From JAQVEM01 sp034660395 (lineage in GTDB: Bacteria > Actinomycetota > Humimicrobiia > Humimicrobiales > Humimicrobiaceae): a stretch of 9,123 nt of DNA. This document shows positions 1-5,834 of this stretch, in pieces (positions within the stretch are counted from its first letter, which is position 1; each line of letters begins with the position of its first letter). The stretch is from NCBI GenBank assembly GCA_034660395.1, contig JAYEJA010000129.1, forward strand, positions 1 through 9,123, in the 5' to 3' direction. A program made the position numbers and the translations under genes. The notes beneath the pieces are model-generated. The model had not been told where the DNA came from and did not search any database. It worked only from the letters and a program-made list of their open reading frames with translations.

Positions 1-2
1 AG

Positions 3-83
3 TTAATTGCAGACTGTAGTTTAGTTGTGGTTTATCATGTTAATGGGTTTGTTGCCAGTTCTGTTACCGGATATTTAAAGTAG
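3..83 (+). CDS. Possible C-terminal tail of an upstream gene
   Basis: Reading from base 3 gives 26 codons without a stop, ending in TAG at 81-83. The tail contains VVVYHVNGFVASSVTGYLK, which has the hydrophobic and glycine pattern of a real protein end. The start lies outside the window and I do not recognise the family. Twenty-six open codons is weak evidence on its own; the stretch could be non-coding. Confidence 0.3.
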   Translation, partial: LIADCSLVVVYHVNGFVASSVTGYLK

Positions 84-310
84 AATATGGTCACTTTTTT
101 AGTATCTTAATTGCTTGTTTTAATTCTTTGGAAATATAGATTTGATTAAAAAGGGATTTAGTTTCTTTTTTCATGATTAATTTTAAATCCGTTAACTCGT
201 AGGTTAATTTTCTTTAGTTCAGTATTGATATATGTATAAGTATTATTGCATAAATGTATATTTTTGTTAATATGTAAAGTAATTTTATATAACAGATATA
301 GCCAAAGAAT
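84..310. other. AT-rich intergenic region upstream of radC
   Basis: I see no gene in this stretch. It holds two weak inverted repeats: GGATTTA at 154-160 with TAAATCC at 184-190, and TTAAC at 192-196 with GTTAA at 203-207. The second is followed by a short T-rich run. It also holds the candidate radC promoter near its end. Neither repeat is strong enough to call a terminator. Confidence 0.4.
264..291 (+). promoter_or_regulatory. Candidate radC promoter
   Basis: TTGTTA at 264-269 and TATATA at 286-291 are 16 bases apart and resemble -35 and -10 boxes. Transcription would begin about 12 bases before the radC TTG codon. That would fit a very short leader and the lack of a clear Shine-Dalgarno site. 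The region is so AT-rich that chance matches are likely. Confidence 0.25.
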
Positions 311-1006
311 TTGTATCGAACATCAATTAAAAACTGGCCCGAACTTGAGAGGCCCAGAGAAAAGCTTGTTAAGAAGAGTGCCGAATATCTTTCCGATTGC
401 GAACTTTTAGCTATAATACTACGAACAGGAATAGGAAACAGTAAGAAAAGGATTTCTGCTTTGGATCTGGCCAAAAAACTGCTGAGCAGGTATGGCAGTC
501 TGAAAAGCATTCTGGATTTATCGCTGTCAGAGTTTTTAAGTATTAAGGGAATAGGAAAAGCAAAGGCGGCTCAGGTGATAGCTGCCTTTGAATTAGGAAG
601 GAGAGCAATATCCGAGAAAAACGGTAATAATGTAAGCTTCAGGTGCAGCGAAGAAGTAGCCAATTACTATATTCCTCTTCTTAAAGACTTAAAGAAAGAG
701 CAGTTCAGGGTGCTGCTTCTGGATATAAAGAATAAAGTAATAAAAGAAGTCTTAATTTCGATGGGAAGCCTCACAAGTTCAATAGTGCACCCAAGAGAAG
801 TTATAAAGCCGGCGATTAAGAGTTCGGCGGCATCGGTAATATTTTTACATAATCATCCCAGCGGTGACCCGGAGCCATCTATTGATGATATAGAAATAAC
901 CGGGAGGCTATGCAAATCTTTCGCAATCCTGGGGATTAATGTACTGGACCATATTATCGTAGCTGAAAGCGGTTATTTTAGCTTCAAGCAAAAGCAGATG
1001 ATTTAA
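311..1006 (+). CDS. radC: RadC family JAMM-domain protein
   Basis: This is a 231-residue RadC/YeeS-like protein, the usual length for the family. The N-terminal UPF0758 region contains PREKLVKKSAEYLSDCELLA. A helix-hairpin-helix motif follows at about residues 75-98 (SIKGIGKAKAAQVIAAFELG). The C-terminal JAMM domain carries HNHPSGDPEPSIDD, with His180, His182 and Asp193 as the expected zinc ligands. The family was named for a DNA repair phenotype in E. coli that was later questioned; its biochemical role is still unsettled. The start is a TTG codon. I chose it because the following residues match the usual start of the family and no ATG lies nearby in frame. No strong ribosome binding site precedes it, so a short-leader mRNA is possible. 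Confidence 0.93.
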   Translation: MYRTSIKNWPELERPREKLVKKSAEYLSDCELLAIILRTGIGNSKKRISALDLAKKLLSRYGSLKSILDLSLSEFLSIKGIGKAKAAQVIAAFELGRRAISEKNGNNVSFRCSEEVANYYIPLLKDLKKEQFRVLLLDIKNKVIKEVLISMGSLTSSIVHPREVIKPAIKSSAASVIFLHNHPSGDPEPSIDDIEITGRLCKSFAILGINVLDHIIVAESGYFSFKQKQMI

Positions 1007-1199
1007 GTGACTTTTTACACAAAAACTATAAAAAACATTAGAGTCAAGTCATATAGTCCCCGTATTTATTGATAGGGAAAATAGCCATTGGGGAAGCATA
1101 AAAGCTGCAGCCATATGCAGCTATAGATATCGGTGATATACTTTATTTTACTTAGATGTTTAATGCGGAGGTTTTTATAGTTTTTAAGATTTTAATATC
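1007..1199 (+). other. Intergenic leader with predicted hairpins, function unknown
   Basis: This 193-base stretch between radC and the lipoprotein gene contains a perfect 7-bp hairpin, AGCTGCA (1103-1109) with TGCAGCT (1116-1122) around a 6-base loop. Upstream of it TCCCC near 1056 can pair with GGGGA near 1090, enclosing an AT-rich inner stem. An extra GGAGG at 1167-1171 has no start codon at a suitable distance. I compared it by eye with cobalamin, c-di-GMP and c-di-AMP riboswitch cores and found no convincing match. It may be an unrecognised cis-regulatory RNA or simply intergenic sequence. Confidence 0.3.
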
Positions 1200-1211
1200 A
1201 TGGAGGTAAAA

Positions 1212-1961
1212 TTGCGAAAAATAATTTTATTCCTGGCTATAATATTCGTGTTATTTTTAATTTGCGGCTGCAGTAAAATTTTAGATGAAAAAGCAGTAGC
1301 AGCCTTAGAAGAGGAGGAAGATACCAGAGAGGAAACTGCAGAAGAAACTGGCGAGCCGGAAGATAGCTATTCCGGTGAACTGGAAGACGCCGGGATTGCA
1401 TTTGTATGTGCTTCCGTCGGTTCCGCATGGAATGTAGGGGATCACTTTCCTGGTCTTGATATAGCAGTTTATGACGAGTATCAATTCGACAAGGGTAATG
1501 TCATAAGGGATATACTGGCAGGTGATAAACCGGATATAATGATAATAAAAGAATGTGCGGCCTACTTTCCTCCCGGGGATTACGGGACATCTATGGAGGT
1601 ATATAAGGACCTCATAAGGGATTGGGTAAATCTCTGCAGAGGCGAGGAAGTAATCCCTGTAATAGCGACTGTTGTTCCTGTAAATCCTGATAATCCTGAT
1701 TGTTCGGAAGAGCAGCTCGAATCCATTCTGGAATTTAACGATTGGGTTCGTGAATACTGCGAATATGAGGAGATTTCAGTTCTCGACCTTGAAGCAGCTT
1801 TAAGAATCAGTGAAAATGATAGGGCACTTGACCCAGATTATGATTCAGGAGATGGATTGCATCCCAATGATTTGGCATATTCGGAGGAACTTGATTATAT
1901 ATTAATACCTGCTCTTGAAGATGCGATTGATATCGGGTACCGAGCATTTGATTCCTCATGA
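1212..1961 (+). CDS. SGNH/GDSL hydrolase-like lipoprotein
   Basis: This is a predicted exported lipoprotein of 249 residues. The start is placed at TTG 1212 because GGAGG at 1202-1206 lies five bases upstream. The in-frame ATG at 1200 would bury that site inside its own codons. From the TTG the protein begins with a classic signal peptide, MRKIILFLAIIFVLFLICGC, with Cys20 as the lipidation site. A Glu-rich linker (about 30-60) spaces the domain from the membrane. The catalytic domain shows block I as CASVGSAW with nucleophile candidate Ser68, and block V as DGLHPND with Asp214 and His217. The central Gly/Asn blocks are not canonical (IIKECAAYF in place of a GxND motif), so the substrate and even the activity are uncertain. 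Such enzymes hydrolyse esters on carbohydrates or lipids outside the cell. The gene appears monocistronic. Confidence 0.75.
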   Translation: MRKIILFLAIIFVLFLICGCSKILDEKAVAALEEEEDTREETAEETGEPEDSYSGELEDAGIAFVCASVGSAWNVGDHFPGLDIAVYDEYQFDKGNVIRDILAGDKPDIMIIKECAAYFPPGDYGTSMEVYKDLIRDWVNLCRGEEVIPVIATVVPVNPDNPDCSEEQLESILEFNDWVREYCEYEEISVLDLEAALRISENDRALDPDYDSGDGLHPNDLAYSEELDYILIPALEDAIDIGYRAFDSS

Positions 1962-1979
1962 TTTGCCGGCAGGGTGTAA

Positions 1980-2008
1980 TTGACTTATCTTATGATTTTT
2001 ATTAATAT
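1980..2008 (+). promoter_or_regulatory. Promoter of the tRNA gene
   Basis: TTGACT at 1980-1985 and TAATAT at 2003-2008 are separated by exactly 17 bases, which is near-consensus sigma-70 spacing. Transcription would begin about 25 bases before the tRNA 5' end. This suits a separately transcribed tRNA needing 5' trimming by RNase P. Confidence 0.7.
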
Positions 2009-2040
2009 ATCCAATTGTCTAAGGCAGTTTTTTTTCGATA

Positions 2041-2117
2041 GGGCCCATAGCTCAGTTGGTTAGAGCAGCGCACTCATAATGCGGAGGTCCCAGGTTCGAG
2101 TCCTGGTGGGCCCACCA
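2041..2117 (+). tRNA. tRNA with anticodon CAT, probably tRNA-Ile2
   Basis: This is a complete cloverleaf with encoded CCA. The acceptor stem GGGCCCA pairs perfectly with TGGGCCC. The D arm is GCTC/GAGC, the anticodon loop is CTCATAA and the T arm is CCAGG-TTCGAGT-CCTGG. A fully paired acceptor and the lack of three G-C pairs next to the anticodon loop rule out initiator tRNA-Met. The C4-G69 and C5-G68 pairs are those favoured by TilS, which converts C34 to lysidine so the tRNA reads AUA as isoleucine. Elongator tRNA-Met is the alternative. The outer anticodon-stem pair 27-43 appears to be G-G, an oddity. The gene has its own promoter upstream and transposon debris just downstream. Confidence 0.93.
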
Positions 2118-2159
2118 AAATATATCGTCTTTTCACTAACAAACGGGGCAGCCCGCTCC

Positions 2160-2303
2160 CTAAAAGCACAGCGCTCTCACTCTTAACCTGTAGTTTTCAA
2201 AGTTCCTAAACCCATATGCATGCCTGGATATCATCTCCATTTTATTATGAAGCCCCTCGGTAATTCCATTACATTTTGTAAAGCGAAACGCTAGCCTCTT
2301 TTT
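2160..2303 (-). pseudogene. ISL3-family transposase, C-terminal remnant
   Basis: On the minus strand an open stretch of 47 codons ending at TAG (2160-2162) encodes CNGITEGLHNKMEMI followed by RHAYGFRNFENYRLRVRAL. This is the highly conserved C-terminal signature of ISL3-family (DDE_Tnp_ISL3) transposases, NG..EG.NNKIK..KR.AYG..NF.N.R.R. A stop at 2304-2306 closes the upstream side and the rest of the transposase (normally about 400 residues) is missing. It is therefore a truncated, inactive scrap. Plus-strand sequence near 2127-2150 (CGTCTTTTCACTAAC) may be what is left of the terminal inverted repeat, close behind the tRNA CCA end. Confidence 0.75.
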
Positions 2304-2348
2304 TCATATATAAAGGATTTTAATTTCTAATGCTTATTAATATAATAT

Positions 2349-2794
2349 TCAAGATTTTTTATGATTTTTGTCCCTGATAAATCTTATTATATATCCTAGA
2401 AACTGAACTGCAGATAATATTGCATTGCTTGAATCGACCTCAGATATATATAATCCTGTCCCATATATCAGGTAATGTCTTTTTTTCTCATTTTATTAAA
2501 TTTATAGACTAAAGCAGTTATTTCTTTACCTAAGACCTATTTTGAAAAATCAACGACAATTTTGTGGGATCCTACAGCTCGTGGGCGGAAACCAAATGAA
2601 AAAATAAGTGCTCTACCAGCAAGTAACATTGCTTCATATGCAAGTTGATAACTGTTTTCACTATCCTCTTCTATAAGGATTTTTGCACTTCTTATACTAC
2701 GCCTTAATTTTTTTATAATATTCAGAACTTGTGAAGGTTCTATACTTTCTTTTTTTATTAGACCTTTTTCAATAAACGGTTTTATTTTTCTCAT
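2349..2794 (-). pseudogene. HEPN-domain protein, broken by in-frame TAG and a frameshift
   Basis: The intact open frame from ATG 2794 stops at TAG 2537-2539 after 85 residues. It carries helical HEPN sequence (LAYEAMLLAGRALIFSFGF) and the R-x4-H catalytic motif of HEPN RNases (Arg72, His77, in RPRAVGSHK). The same frame continues past the TAG as VLGKEITALVYKFNKMRKK, as expected for HEPN proteins. One base appears missing in a run of seven A residues on the coding strand (2480-2486). Allowing for it, RHYLIYGTGLYISEVDSSN and a final helix run to TGA at 2349-2351. The restored length, about 148 residues, is typical. HEPN proteins of this kind pair with minimal nucleotidyltransferases as RNase toxin and adenylylating antitoxin; the partner gene lies directly upstream. 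The gene is probably dead, as the truncated product lacks the last helices. Confidence 0.8.
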
Positions 2795-2852
2795 TTTCTT
2801 CTATTAAAAAAATTACGGGTTTTGATAAAATATTTAAGATAAAAGAACCCTT

Positions 2853-3353
2853 TTATTTTTTTCTTTTTTCAAATTCTTTTTTACTATAAATGTGATAATT
2901 TATTTCTCTTTCAAATTTATTTTCGAGCCTGATAATTTTTTCTATTAAACTGTTTTCGTCAATATTCCCAACTATCATAATATCAATATCAGATAAGGAA
3001 TCCTTAGTTCCGTCTGCAAAGGACCCAAAAATAAAAGCTTCTTTAATACCGCTTATTTCAGATAAAGATTCTTTGAGTTGATTTTCAATTCCTATTGTTT
3101 TAGATATGATATTTTCAATATCATTATAAATCGGTGATTCTTTATTCAAGTAATAAAATACTTGATTACCAGACTTTTCCTTTTTGAACATACCTTTTTT
3201 TTCAAGATTAATGAGTTCCCTTCTGATATTCTGTACAGGAAAATTTATTTTCTTTTCCAATTCTCTTAAATAATATTTTTTATCTGGATGAGAAAAATAT
3301 AATCGAAGGATCGCTTTTCTTGTTTTGGATTTGCCAATATTGAATATGTCCAT
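2853..3353 (-). CDS. Winged-helix/minimal nucleotidyltransferase (MNT), C-terminally truncated
   Basis: The 166-residue product has an N-terminal winged helix-turn-helix (about residues 10-70) followed by a polymerase-beta-type minimal nucleotidyltransferase domain. The latter has GSFADGTKDSLSDIDIMI (residues 110-127), the GS-x10-DxD core with Asp122 and Asp124. In MNT/HEPN modules this partner is the antitoxin, which adenylylates or binds the HEPN toxin. Here the DNA-binding domain would also allow self-repression. The frame stops at TAA 2853-2855, but the same frame continues for 27 codons (KGSFILNILSKPVIFLIEEN) to TGA at 2769-2771. That is the usual family C-terminus and it would overlap the HEPN start by 26 bases. 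The TAA is therefore most likely a nonsense mutation, and full function is doubtful. Confidence 0.82.
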   Translation of the reverse strand: MDIFNIGKSKTRKAILRLYFSHPDKKYYLRELEKKINFPVQNIRRELINLEKKGMFKKEKSGNQVFYYLNKESPIYNDIENIISKTIGIENQLKESLSEISGIKEAFIFGSFADGTKDSLSDIDIMIVGNIDENSLIEKIIRLENKFEREINYHIYSKKEFEKRKK

Positions 3354-3378
3354 TTTGTAATCAAAAAGGATTACAAAA
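3353..3378 (-). promoter_or_regulatory. Perfect inverted repeat at the MNT start codon, likely operator
   Basis: TTTTGTAATC (3353-3362) and GATTACAAAA (3369-3378) form a perfect 10-bp inverted repeat around six bases. The minus-strand ATG begins at 3353, so the start codon overlaps one arm, and no Shine-Dalgarno site is visible in the repeat. A dimeric winged-helix protein such as the adjacent MNT product could bind here and repress its own operon. As RNA it would form a hairpin that hides the start codon. Confidence 0.55.
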
Positions 3379-3413
3379 GCAAGATGTTATCTATGGTTTT
3401 TTTATAGAAGCTA

Positions 3414-3442
3414 ATTATAATAGCAGATATATTTTTGCTAAA
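3414..3442 (-). promoter_or_regulatory. Candidate promoter of the MNT/HEPN pair
   Basis: On the minus strand TTTAGC (3437-3442) and TATAAT (3414-3419) are 17 bases apart. The -10 box is perfect and the -35 box is partial. Transcription would start roughly 50-55 bases upstream of the MNT start codon, and the inverted repeat at 3353-3378 would lie within the transcribed leader. Confidence 0.4.
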
Positions 3443-3493
3443 TTGATAATATATAAAATAATGTAAGTAACCCTTGGATTTATTATTAATATT

Positions 3494-4597
3494 CTAATAA
3501 GGTTCATCTGTCTTGGCAAACCGTGACTTCATCAGGTCAAGCAGGTATGAAGATGTTGGGTCAACTTTATTCATTACTGAAAGATATACGCTTATCCAGT
3601 CTGCGAGAAGTACCCCCGAGAATCCCTTTATTGCATCATTGGAACCTTCAAGAATGAGCTCCTCAAAGTTAATTTTTTTCTCGAATAATATTCCTTTAAG
3701 TATTTCTACTCTTCTTAATGTTTCTTCTTTTGAGTCTTTATCCGTTATAAAAAGCACAAAGAACCTTTTCCTGAGTTCATGCCCCATGCCCCAGGCAGCT
3801 ATTTCATCATGGTCAAGCTCGGGAATGGTATTAAAATGTGCAAAATTATTGCTGTTAAGGCAGATCTGGCTTTTAAGCCGGTATGCAATCGTACCGGTCA
3901 GCATACTGCTGCCGTATATGACCGGTATATGTCCGAAAAGATTAATCGCGGTTCTCTTGGCAATGTTTTTTGATATCCTTACATCTGGACTTAAATCTTT
4001 TGACAGGCTGGTAAGGACCTTCTCAACCTCACGCCAGTCAATTCCCAGAAGGCACTCCTTTTCGTCACTGCAAATCTCCAGGGCGCCTGCCTTATTTAAT
4101 ATGTTTGTAATGAAGACATAGATACATCCTACTGCCATTCTTGATAATATATCTACCGAATACTCAATTAGAAGTATCCTGTCATCCGAGAGCGCCTTTT
4201 CTTTCAGTTTACCCCCGGTAGTAATGGCAACCACTTTTGCTCCTGCTTTTAGTGCCGTATCTACCGCTTCAATAACTTCTATGGAATTACCGCTGTGGGT
4301 TACTGCTATAATCAGTGTCTCCTCGTTTACCCATGAAGGAATGGTAGGCCTTGAACAGAGAAAAACAGGTATATTTATCTTGTCAATGTCCATGGAATTT
4401 ATCAGTTTATATACCACATTGGTGGAGCTCCCCATCCCTATAATAAGGGAATTTTTGAATTTCTTTTTGAATGGAAGCTCCATTTCTTTTATAGTGTCTC
4501 CTGCGCTCTGAAACTGTCCGGGGAATTCATAAAGGGTCTTTAACATTGCGTCCGGTATGCTCTGAAGGATTGTTTTTTCATTTTTTAATGATTTCAT
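3494..4597 (-). CDS. Bifunctional phosphoglucose/phosphomannose isomerase (SIS domains)
   Basis: This 367-residue cytosolic enzyme belongs to the family interconverting glucose-6-phosphate or mannose-6-phosphate with fructose-6-phosphate. The first SIS domain contains LIIGMGSSTN (51-60) and the phosphosugar-binding loop AVTHSGNSIEVIEA (98-111). The second SIS/PGI-C region contains NNFAHFNTIPELDHDEIAAW (250-269). There Glu260 and His263 match the family's PELNHNE catalytic stretch, although the usual second Asn is Asp here. The C-terminus has DWISVYLSVMNKVDPTSSY (333-351), matching the closing DW.S.YLA....DPT motif. AGGAGA (4601-4606) is well placed upstream of the ATG. The gene is alone on the minus strand and diverges from the NIF3 operon. 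Other SIS sugar isomerases are possible, but the two-part signature fits PGI/PMI best. Confidence 0.85.
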   Translation of the reverse strand: MKSLKNEKTILQSIPDAMLKTLYEFPGQFQSAGDTIKEMELPFKKKFKNSLIIGMGSSTNVVYKLINSMDIDKINIPVFLCSRPTIPSWVNEETLIIAVTHSGNSIEVIEAVDTALKAGAKVVAITTGGKLKEKALSDDRILLIEYSVDILSRMAVGCIYVFITNILNKAGALEICSDEKECLLGIDWREVEKVLTSLSKDLSPDVRISKNIAKRTAINLFGHIPVIYGSSMLTGTIAYRLKSQICLNSNNFAHFNTIPELDHDEIAAWGMGHELRKRFFVLFITDKDSKEETLRRVEILKGILFEKKINFEELILEGSNDAIKGFSGVLLADWISVYLSVMNKVDPTSSYLLDLMKSRFAKTDEPY

Positions 4598-4663
4598 TTG
4601 TCTCCTTTAAAAAAAATGGCAAAAGAACCGGGAAGATATTTCTTTTTATTTCAAAGTAAATAT

Positions 4664-4669
4664 TATAAT
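4664..4669 (+). promoter_or_regulatory. Candidate -10 box for the NIF3 operon
   Basis: A perfect TATAAT lies 34 bases upstream of the NIF3 start codon, in a 106-base divergent intergenic region. No convincing -35 box sits 16-18 bases upstream (TCTTTT at 4641-4646 is poor). The NIF3 ATG lacks an obvious Shine-Dalgarno site. The divergent isomerase gene must have its own promoter in the same interval. Confidence 0.35.
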
Positions 4670-4703
4670 ATTTAATGTAATAATACAATTTTATAAATTC
4701 AAC

Positions 4704-5834
4704 ATGATTCTTGGTGAACTGTCTTCATATCTGGATAATTTATTTCATAAAAACCTTGCCATGAGCTGGGATAAATCAGGTCTTCAGATTGGAAATATTG
4801 AAAGTGAAATAAAAAGAATTCTCGTTACCCTGAATGTGACAGATGCTGTGGCAGATGAAGCAGCAGGTACCGGTTCCGGTTTGATAGTGGCCCATCATCC
4901 TCTAATTTTTAATTCCCTTGATACTGTTTTAAGTTCGGAGGTCGGGGAAAAAGAAATCTTAAAACTTGCAGGAAATGGTATTGCGGTTTATGCGGCCCAT
5001 ACGAATTATGATGCGATGACGGGCGGACTGAATGATTTTATGGCTTCAAAACTTGGTTTGACCGACCTCAAGATAATTGATAAGCAGCATGAGCAGTGGT
5101 ATAAGTTTGTTGTTTTTGCCCCCGTGGAATCGGAGGAGAAAATAAGGGAAGCTATCTGCAGCAGCGGCGGGGGCAGGTGGGGCAATTATTCCTGCTGCAC
5201 TTTTAATACCAGAGGAAAAGGCACTTTTATACCGGGTAAGGGCTCAAAGCCATATGAGGGAAAACAAGGAGAAATGAGCTACACTGATGAAGTAAGGATT
5301 GAGTGCATGGTGGGTGAAAGGGATTTAAGCAACCTGATTGAAGAGGTGAGATGCGCCCATCCTTATGAGGAGATGGCTTATGATATATATAAGGTTGAAA
5401 ACAGGTTCAATGAAGCAGGGATAGGAAGGTATGGCAGTCTGGCTGAAAGCAGGTCTTTTGACAGGTTTGCGGCAATGGTTAAGGATAATCTTGGAATTGA
5501 TAGCTTTTTATGGATGAGTAAGGAAGATAAGGGTATTGGAAAGAGGAAGATTGGCAGGGTTGCAGCTGCCTGCGGCAGCGCTAATTCTCTTACGAATAAG
5601 CTTAAAGGCCTGGCATGTGATGCTGTTGTGGTAGGTGAAATTGATTACCACAATGCCTTAAAGGTTATTGAGGGCGGCAGCATCCTTATAGCAGTGGGGC
5701 ATGGTAATAGCGAAAAGTTAGCGGTAGATGGAATTTATGCTATACTTAAAGATTATTTTAAGAAAAATGATATAAAGATTGATGTATTAAAAAGCAAAAA
5801 GGGAAGTAACTCCTGGAGGTATCATATTGGATGA
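4704..5834 (+). CDS. NIF3-like dinuclear metal-binding protein (YqfO type)
   Basis: This 376-residue protein is the long form of the Nif3/DUF34 family. The N-terminal half has WDKSGLQIG and the metal-ligand motif VAHHPLIF (His64, His65), then HTNYDAMTGGLND with Asp103. A PII/CutA-like insert occupies about residues 130-230 and includes CAHPYEEMAYD. The C-terminal half closes the metal site with GHGNSEKLAVDG (His333, Glu337). Nif3 proteins form ring-like oligomers binding two metal ions per subunit. A GTP cyclohydrolase-like or metal-insertase role has been proposed, but the function is not settled. The gene starts the operon, and its last bases overlap the next gene by eight, consistent with translational coupling. 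All expected metal ligands are present. Confidence 0.9.
   Translation: MILGELSSYLDNLFHKNLAMSWDKSGLQIGNIESEIKRILVTLNVTDAVADEAAGTGSGLIVAHHPLIFNSLDTVLSSEVGEKEILKLAGNGIAVYAAHTNYDAMTGGLNDFMASKLGLTDLKIIDKQHEQWYKFVVFAPVESEEKIREAICSSGGGRWGNYSCCTFNTRGKGTFIPGKGSKPYEGKQGEMSYTDEVRIECMVGERDLSNLIEEVRCAHPYEEMAYDIYKVENRFNEAGIGRYGSLAESRSFDRFAAMVKDNLGIDSFLWMSKEDKGIGKRKIGRVAAACGSANSLTNKLKGLACDAVVVGEIDYHNALKVIEGGSILIAVGHGNSEKLAVDGIYAILKDYFKKNDIKIDVLKSKKGSNSWRYHIG
5815..5819 (+). promoter_or_regulatory. Ribosome binding site fixing a TTG start
   Basis: GGAGG lies seven bases before TTG at 5827, inside the end of the NIF3 gene. The nearby ATG at 5831 is in another frame and reaches a stop within a few codons, so this site decides in favour of the TTG start. 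Confidence 0.75.

Noticed and set aside
1007..1199. Known riboswitch (cobalamin, c-di-GMP or c-di-AMP)
   Set aside because: Fragments such as TAGGGAA and GGGGAAG are reminiscent of cobalamin elements, but the conserved cores do not line up in order.
2041..2117. Initiator tRNA-Met
   Set aside because: The acceptor end is fully paired and the three consecutive G-C pairs of initiators are missing from the anticodon stem.
2349..2855. Stop-codon reassignment as an explanation for in-frame TAA and TAG in the MNT/HEPN pair
   Set aside because: Both TAA and TAG end intact genes elsewhere in the window (radC ends in TAA, the isomerase in TAG), no other gene contains internal ones, and the HEPN gene also needs a frameshift. 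Decay is simpler.
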